Part shown: positions 60,332 to 64,000 of the stretch, piece after piece
Position numbering within the stretch: the stretch's first letter is position 1
Layout: each line of letters starts with the position of its first letter
Origin: Eumeta japonica
Taxonomy: Eukaryota; Arthropoda; Insecta; Lepidoptera; Psychidae
Length of the DNA stretch: 64,000 bases
Direction of reading: 5' to 3'
Assembly (NCBI GenBank): GCA_005406025.1
Contig: BGZK01000100.1
Span: 700,953 to 764,952 of the forward strand
Translations under genes and position numbers: made by a program
Notes under the pieces: model-generated
Told to the model about the DNA's origin: nothing
What the model saw: the letters and a program-made list of their open reading frames with translations, nothing else
Database searches by the model: none

Positions 60332-60720
60332 TTTGCTCGCGATTCCGCCCGCATAGACGTAATATACATTCCTTCACCTTGTACGTCGCCCCATCACGAA
60401 ATCAAGATCCCAATCGTTATTCCGTCTTCGATTCTCATCGTAGTCCCGCTTTTGATTACAATTTTGATCTTTATCTAATGAAATTTAGATTCTATTCTTG
60501 ATCCCGGTCCTGCTTTAAATTTTGGTTTCAGGACTGCTTCACATTCCGATTCCGGTCACTCTCTTAATTCTAATTTGGATTCAATACTTGATTCTTGATT
60601 CAATGCTTTAGATACTTTGATTCAATTTGATTTAGGTCTCATTCCCGGTTTTAGTTCCGGTCACAATTTTCAATTATAATTTTCGCTTTGTGCACAATTT
60701 CGATTTTGATACTGGTCACG
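60332..60720 (+). repeat. CCCGCGG-header repeat, copy g
   Basis: It begins actagcttttgctcgcgatt then ccgcccgcatagacg. The tract is long and irregular: gatcccggtcctgct, cattccgattccggtcac, gattcaatacttgattc, ctcattcccggttttagttc. The word ggtcctgcttt is shared with the complement of copy h. Confidence 0.6.
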
Positions 60721-60733
60721 TTTTTAATTTCTG

Positions 60734-60773
60734 CGGAGTCGAAGCAAATCTAGTAAGATTTGCTTCGACTCCG
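60734..60773. repeat. Perfect 18-bp hairpin
   Basis: cggagtcgaagcaaatct (60734-60751), loop agta, agatttgcttcgactccg (60756-60773). It sits at the 3' edge of copy g. Confidence 0.97.
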
Positions 60774-61019
60774 TACAAAATTAAAATTTGTGCTATATTA
60801 TTCGGAAATAGTGTAACTTTCTATGAGTGTAAGAATGTTTAGAACCTTTCGTGGCGGAAATATGAAAATAAAGTCAATATTTCTTTTCGAAAGCTTCTCG
60901 TTCGCGCGTACAACATACATATAGCTAGTTTCACAGTAATTGAAAAAAATGGCTTAAGCACCTAAAAAAAAACGGAAAAGTACACATAACGGTACCAATT
61001 TTCCATAAAATATTTTATC

Positions 61020-61500
61020 CCTTGTTTCATTAACATAAAGCTACTTTTATAAAATTTATACATGTCGGTATTTTTTATTTGTAATAAGCAGCTAAAATGT
61101 AAGCTATGTTCTCTCTCTCTATATATCTTCAATGGTTTCCTTTTGTTATATAAAATTTTCAACCATTATTTTATCCCTTTTAGGGTTATTTTTATGAACG
61201 ATGCACGTCATTATTTTTTATTAGCAATGATTGTCTACAATATCAATTTTGACATAAATAGCTTCAGCAGTTTCGATTTTCCGTTCATTTCATAGTTTGT
61301 TTTACATCTTCCAGGGTTAATTAAGAAAAAAAGAATTGTAGTATTGATTTTATTTGTATTAGTAACTAAAATGTAAACATTGATATTTGCAACTTGAACG
61401 CTTTATTTTCCATACAACAATATTTAATTATTTTCACCCCCTTAGCGTTGTGAATTCTTGAAGATGATTTCTTAGTACTCGCCTAATTTATAACATGAAT
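61020..61500 (+). repeat. Headerless relative of copy f
   Basis: Shares with 58029-58570 the blocks tttagggttatttttatgaa, gacataaatagcttcagcag, a tttcgattttccgttc block and a cccccttagcgttgtgaatt then gatgatttcttagta block, in the same order and strand. Confidence 0.5.
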
Positions 61501-61524
61501 CTTTCTACAAACGGGACAAACGAG

Positions 61525-61850
61525 CAAGCGAACCATCAGAGAGTAACATCTGGGGTGCAAGTGTTCATGGATTAGCACCACCCATGAACACTTGCAACCC
61601 CAGAAGAGTCATCGGTGCTTTGCCGGCCTCTCAGGTAGAAAAGTATTATCTGATGGAGGGAAAATGATGGACAAAAAATTGGACGATGGAGGGGGAGGGG
61701 AGTGGGCTACTGAAACTCTCACTCAGTGGACAAAATGTAACAGCAAAAGCTTCTTATAGTGTCCGTATTCTATGAGAGTGCCGTATTTTACCGGTCGAGT
61801 CAGCTCATTGTCATGCTATAACCAAATTGACCACAGCAAGGCTGTACAAT
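61525..61850 (+). repeat. Dispersed repeat R1, copy 2, with foldback
   Basis: Collinear with 32308-32606 from cccatgaacacttgcaaccc onward. Unlike copy 1 it also carries an inverted duplicate just upstream: ctggggtgcaagtgttcatg (from about 61550) faces ccatgaacacttgcaacccc with one base missing, giving a stem of about 21 bp. Confidence 0.7.
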
Positions 61851-63334
61851 AATAAGATTTATCCTTACACTCGTATTCTAACATTGGTGTTTGTGTTATA
61901 CATCATTAAATTTGCTTCAATAGTGGCAGGCAATTCAGAAAACTGATGATAACGAAATCGGGGGATACAGTTTGACGCTGCAGCTAAAAATTTATCATCT
62001 ACATCCAAAATTTAATTACATCATCGACAGCTAAAGGACCGGAAAATACGTTACGTTTAGTGAGAACGTAACGTAAATCGTGCACAGCGAAGTGGGAAGA
62101 GTCGATACTTTGAGTTCGTTACGCTGCGTCACAAAATTTTCTTTAGTATAAATTTTGACTCGGAAAAATTACGATATTTGTTTAAGTTTAAATTGCCAGC
62201 TCTTGTCAAAACCTATCGATTGCTTATATAAAATATTAACGAGAAAAATGCATAGAAAATATATATATACGATTAAAGAAAAAAAACTCAAATAAATAAT
62301 GTAATATCGACCTGTAATTATCAAAAAACCAAAGGAAAATGTGAAGATCGTACACGGTTGGAAAAGGCTTCTTAAGAACAATTGATGTATACTCATAAAA
62401 TACTACATGACTGCCGGGGACGCAAAAGAATGAAGGCGTCCGGTCAGATCAACGATGGCACCAGTACACTTGTGGCTGTGGTGACCTAGACTATACAAAT
62501 GAACGATGAAATTGTTTCTATACCAACGATGGATTGTACAGACATAGATTATGTGCAAACATCGATTATTAAAGACACATTTAGCAGCAGATAGTGCACA
62601 TTCCACTACTACGTTTAGAAATACATGAAATTTGAAGGAATTATGAGAACTCAAAAATAATTATACATATAATTCGTTTAAAGAAAATATTATCCGTTAC
62701 CTATCGGTATTCAAATAAAATACACGGACGCGTACAAGACACAGCCAATACCACGATTTTTTTTATACAAAAATTGTTTATGCCTATACAGATTCGTTAT
62801 GTAAATGTCAGATGTAAAAATGAAATACATATAAAAACGCTGAACGCTGTTAGCTTTTTTATATGTATCTAATTTTTAGATCTGATTTGATCAATGGGTT
62901 AGGCTCGTTTCTGTCCGCTACTCGTTTTGATATTTATTTGCATTATACATTATCAATTCTGTTTGTCTCGTTTTCCTCTTATTAGCGAGATAGATGTACT
63001 GGGCTTCGCCTACGGTGTTGTGTCAATATTATATCAATTACTAAAGTTCTTTGGCGAGTTTCTTAGTTCTAGATTTTGGCCCACATAGAAATGAACATCA
63101 GTTTTTCCGTCGTGTATTGAGTGAAATTGATTTTGATGACAACTAACTGTGAGGGACTACTTTGGCATCCAAATGTGTTTACTGACATAATGTACTGTTC
63201 AAAGATTTTGTTTTAGGTGTTAAGCTGCTTAGTCAGATAGTCTATTAAAAGTGGACACATTCGTCAGTGTGTTCGATTTGTGTTCCGAACTGTACATTAC
63301 CGTGTTTTGTTATAGTCAGCGCTAGGACATTGAG
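61851..63334. other. AT-rich non-coding DNA
   Basis: Frames at 62169-62396 and 62403-62654 on the minus strand have no recognisable content. No repeat is seen. Confidence 0.45.
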
Positions 63335-63712
63335 AACCATAATCGAAATCGGAATCAGAATCAAGACTGGGTTTGGAATCAAAGCAGGACTGCAATTGGA
63401 AAGAAGAGTGAAACGAATTACCATTAGAGCAAAATCGGGACCAGAATCAAGACTGAGTTTGGAATCAAAGCAGGACCGCAATTGGAATCAAGAGTGAAAT
63501 GAATTACCATCAAGAGCAAAATCGGAACCAGAATTGAGACTGGGTTTTGAATCAAAGCAGGACCGCAATCGGAATCAAGAGTGAAACGAATTATCATCAA
63601 GAGCAAAAACGGGATCAGAATCGAGCATGGGATAGCGATCAGGATTATGATTTAGAGCGTGAAGGAAATCATTCTATGTCCACATGTGAAGCTGCGGGCA
63701 GAAACTAGTCTT
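63335..63712 (-). repeat. CCCGCGG-header repeat, copy h, with 86-87-bp tandem body
   Basis: On the minus strand it starts actagtttctgcccgcagct. The body is about three tandem copies of an 86-87-bp unit, seen from aaagcaggac/aaagcagg at 63381, 63467 and 63554 on the plus strand. Each unit contains aatcaagactg(a/g)gtttgga, gcaggaccgcaat and gagtgaaa(c/t)gaatta. The repeats explain the frames on both strands here. Confidence 0.8.
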
Positions 63713-64000
63713 TCTATCTATAATCTATTCGTTGAGATCAGTACAATGAGCCCAAATACTTTGTAAATACCGGGCGACGCTGTAGCATTAGTTCAAGGAT
63801 TCTGTTCTAATATCATTGAAGTACCAGAATAACGAATTTCGACTCGACATTTAGAAGATGATTACATTGTTTCATCAATTAGAAAATGGCTGATAATCTT
63901 TAAACGGCTAAACTGATTTTCTTGAATCGTACCTAAGAAAACTCCCGATCATGTCATTTTAGAAACAAAATATACTAAATGGAAATCAGTTCAGTCGTTT
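63713..64000 (+). repeat. Spacer and probable repeat tail running off the window
   Basis: 63713-63830 shows nothing. From about 63870, cggctaaactgattttcttg then aaaactcccgatcatg and a final ggaaatcagttcagtcgttt resemble a dispersed-repeat tail that I recall from lepidopteran DNA. It is cut by the window end. Confidence 0.35.

Noticed and set aside
63245..63606. Overlapping frames on both strands at the window end
   Set aside because: Produced by the 86-87-bp tandem repeat in copy h.

Overview
The window looks like moth or butterfly (lepidopteran) nuclear DNA. It is about two-thirds A+T, shows no bacterial gene packing, and is full of decayed eukaryotic transposable elements of kinds common in Lepidoptera: mariner, hAT and PIF/Harbinger DNA transposons, RTE and CR1/Jockey-type LINE fragments, a tRNA-derived SINE and several short non-autonomous families. 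I found no intact host gene. The one host-like coding candidate is a minus-strand, cysteine-rich open reading frame at 55654-56037 that carries a polyadenylation signal just past its stop and reads like the terminal exon of a secreted peptide. The window is best read as a gene desert or the inside of a very large intron.

Layout. 1-7200: AT-rich DNA with a 120-bp tandem repeat (1983-2438), GC islands (2935-3440, 4140-4310) and a dispersed element (5571-6319). 7215-18800: an unclassified repeat whose partner lies 17 kb away, a copy of a repeat family headed by CCCGCGGCTTCGCCCGCG, an RTE endonuclease fragment (13286-13817) and a GC island (16600-17090). 18800-23510: a dense transposon nest with a mariner fragment, a possible 1-kb inverted-repeat element, long AT microsatellites, a broken Harbinger transposase and a GC-rich 34-bp satellite array. 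23900-36900: GC islands, the second copy of the unclassified repeat, a MITE lying next to a SINE, a TG microsatellite and several dispersed repeats. 38335-43091: a hAT element complete to its ends with an 8-bp target duplication, then a dead mariner. 43380-50500: GC islands, a cluster of palindromes, and two LINE 3' ends that face each other. 51973-53160: a second dead mariner with matching inverted ends. 55570-56037: the candidate peptide exon. 57880-64000: AT microsatellite, a G-run-rich GC island, more copies of the CCCGCGG family, a perfect 18-bp hairpin and an 86-87-bp tandem repeat.

Nothing in the window acts as a pathway. What connects the parts is repeat history: every transposase or reverse transcriptase carries stops, frameshifts or deletions, so any current activity would have to be supplied from elsewhere. 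The non-repeat signal worth following is the set of about a dozen GC-rich islands, which look like conserved regulatory or promoter DNA, and the cysteine-rich exon.
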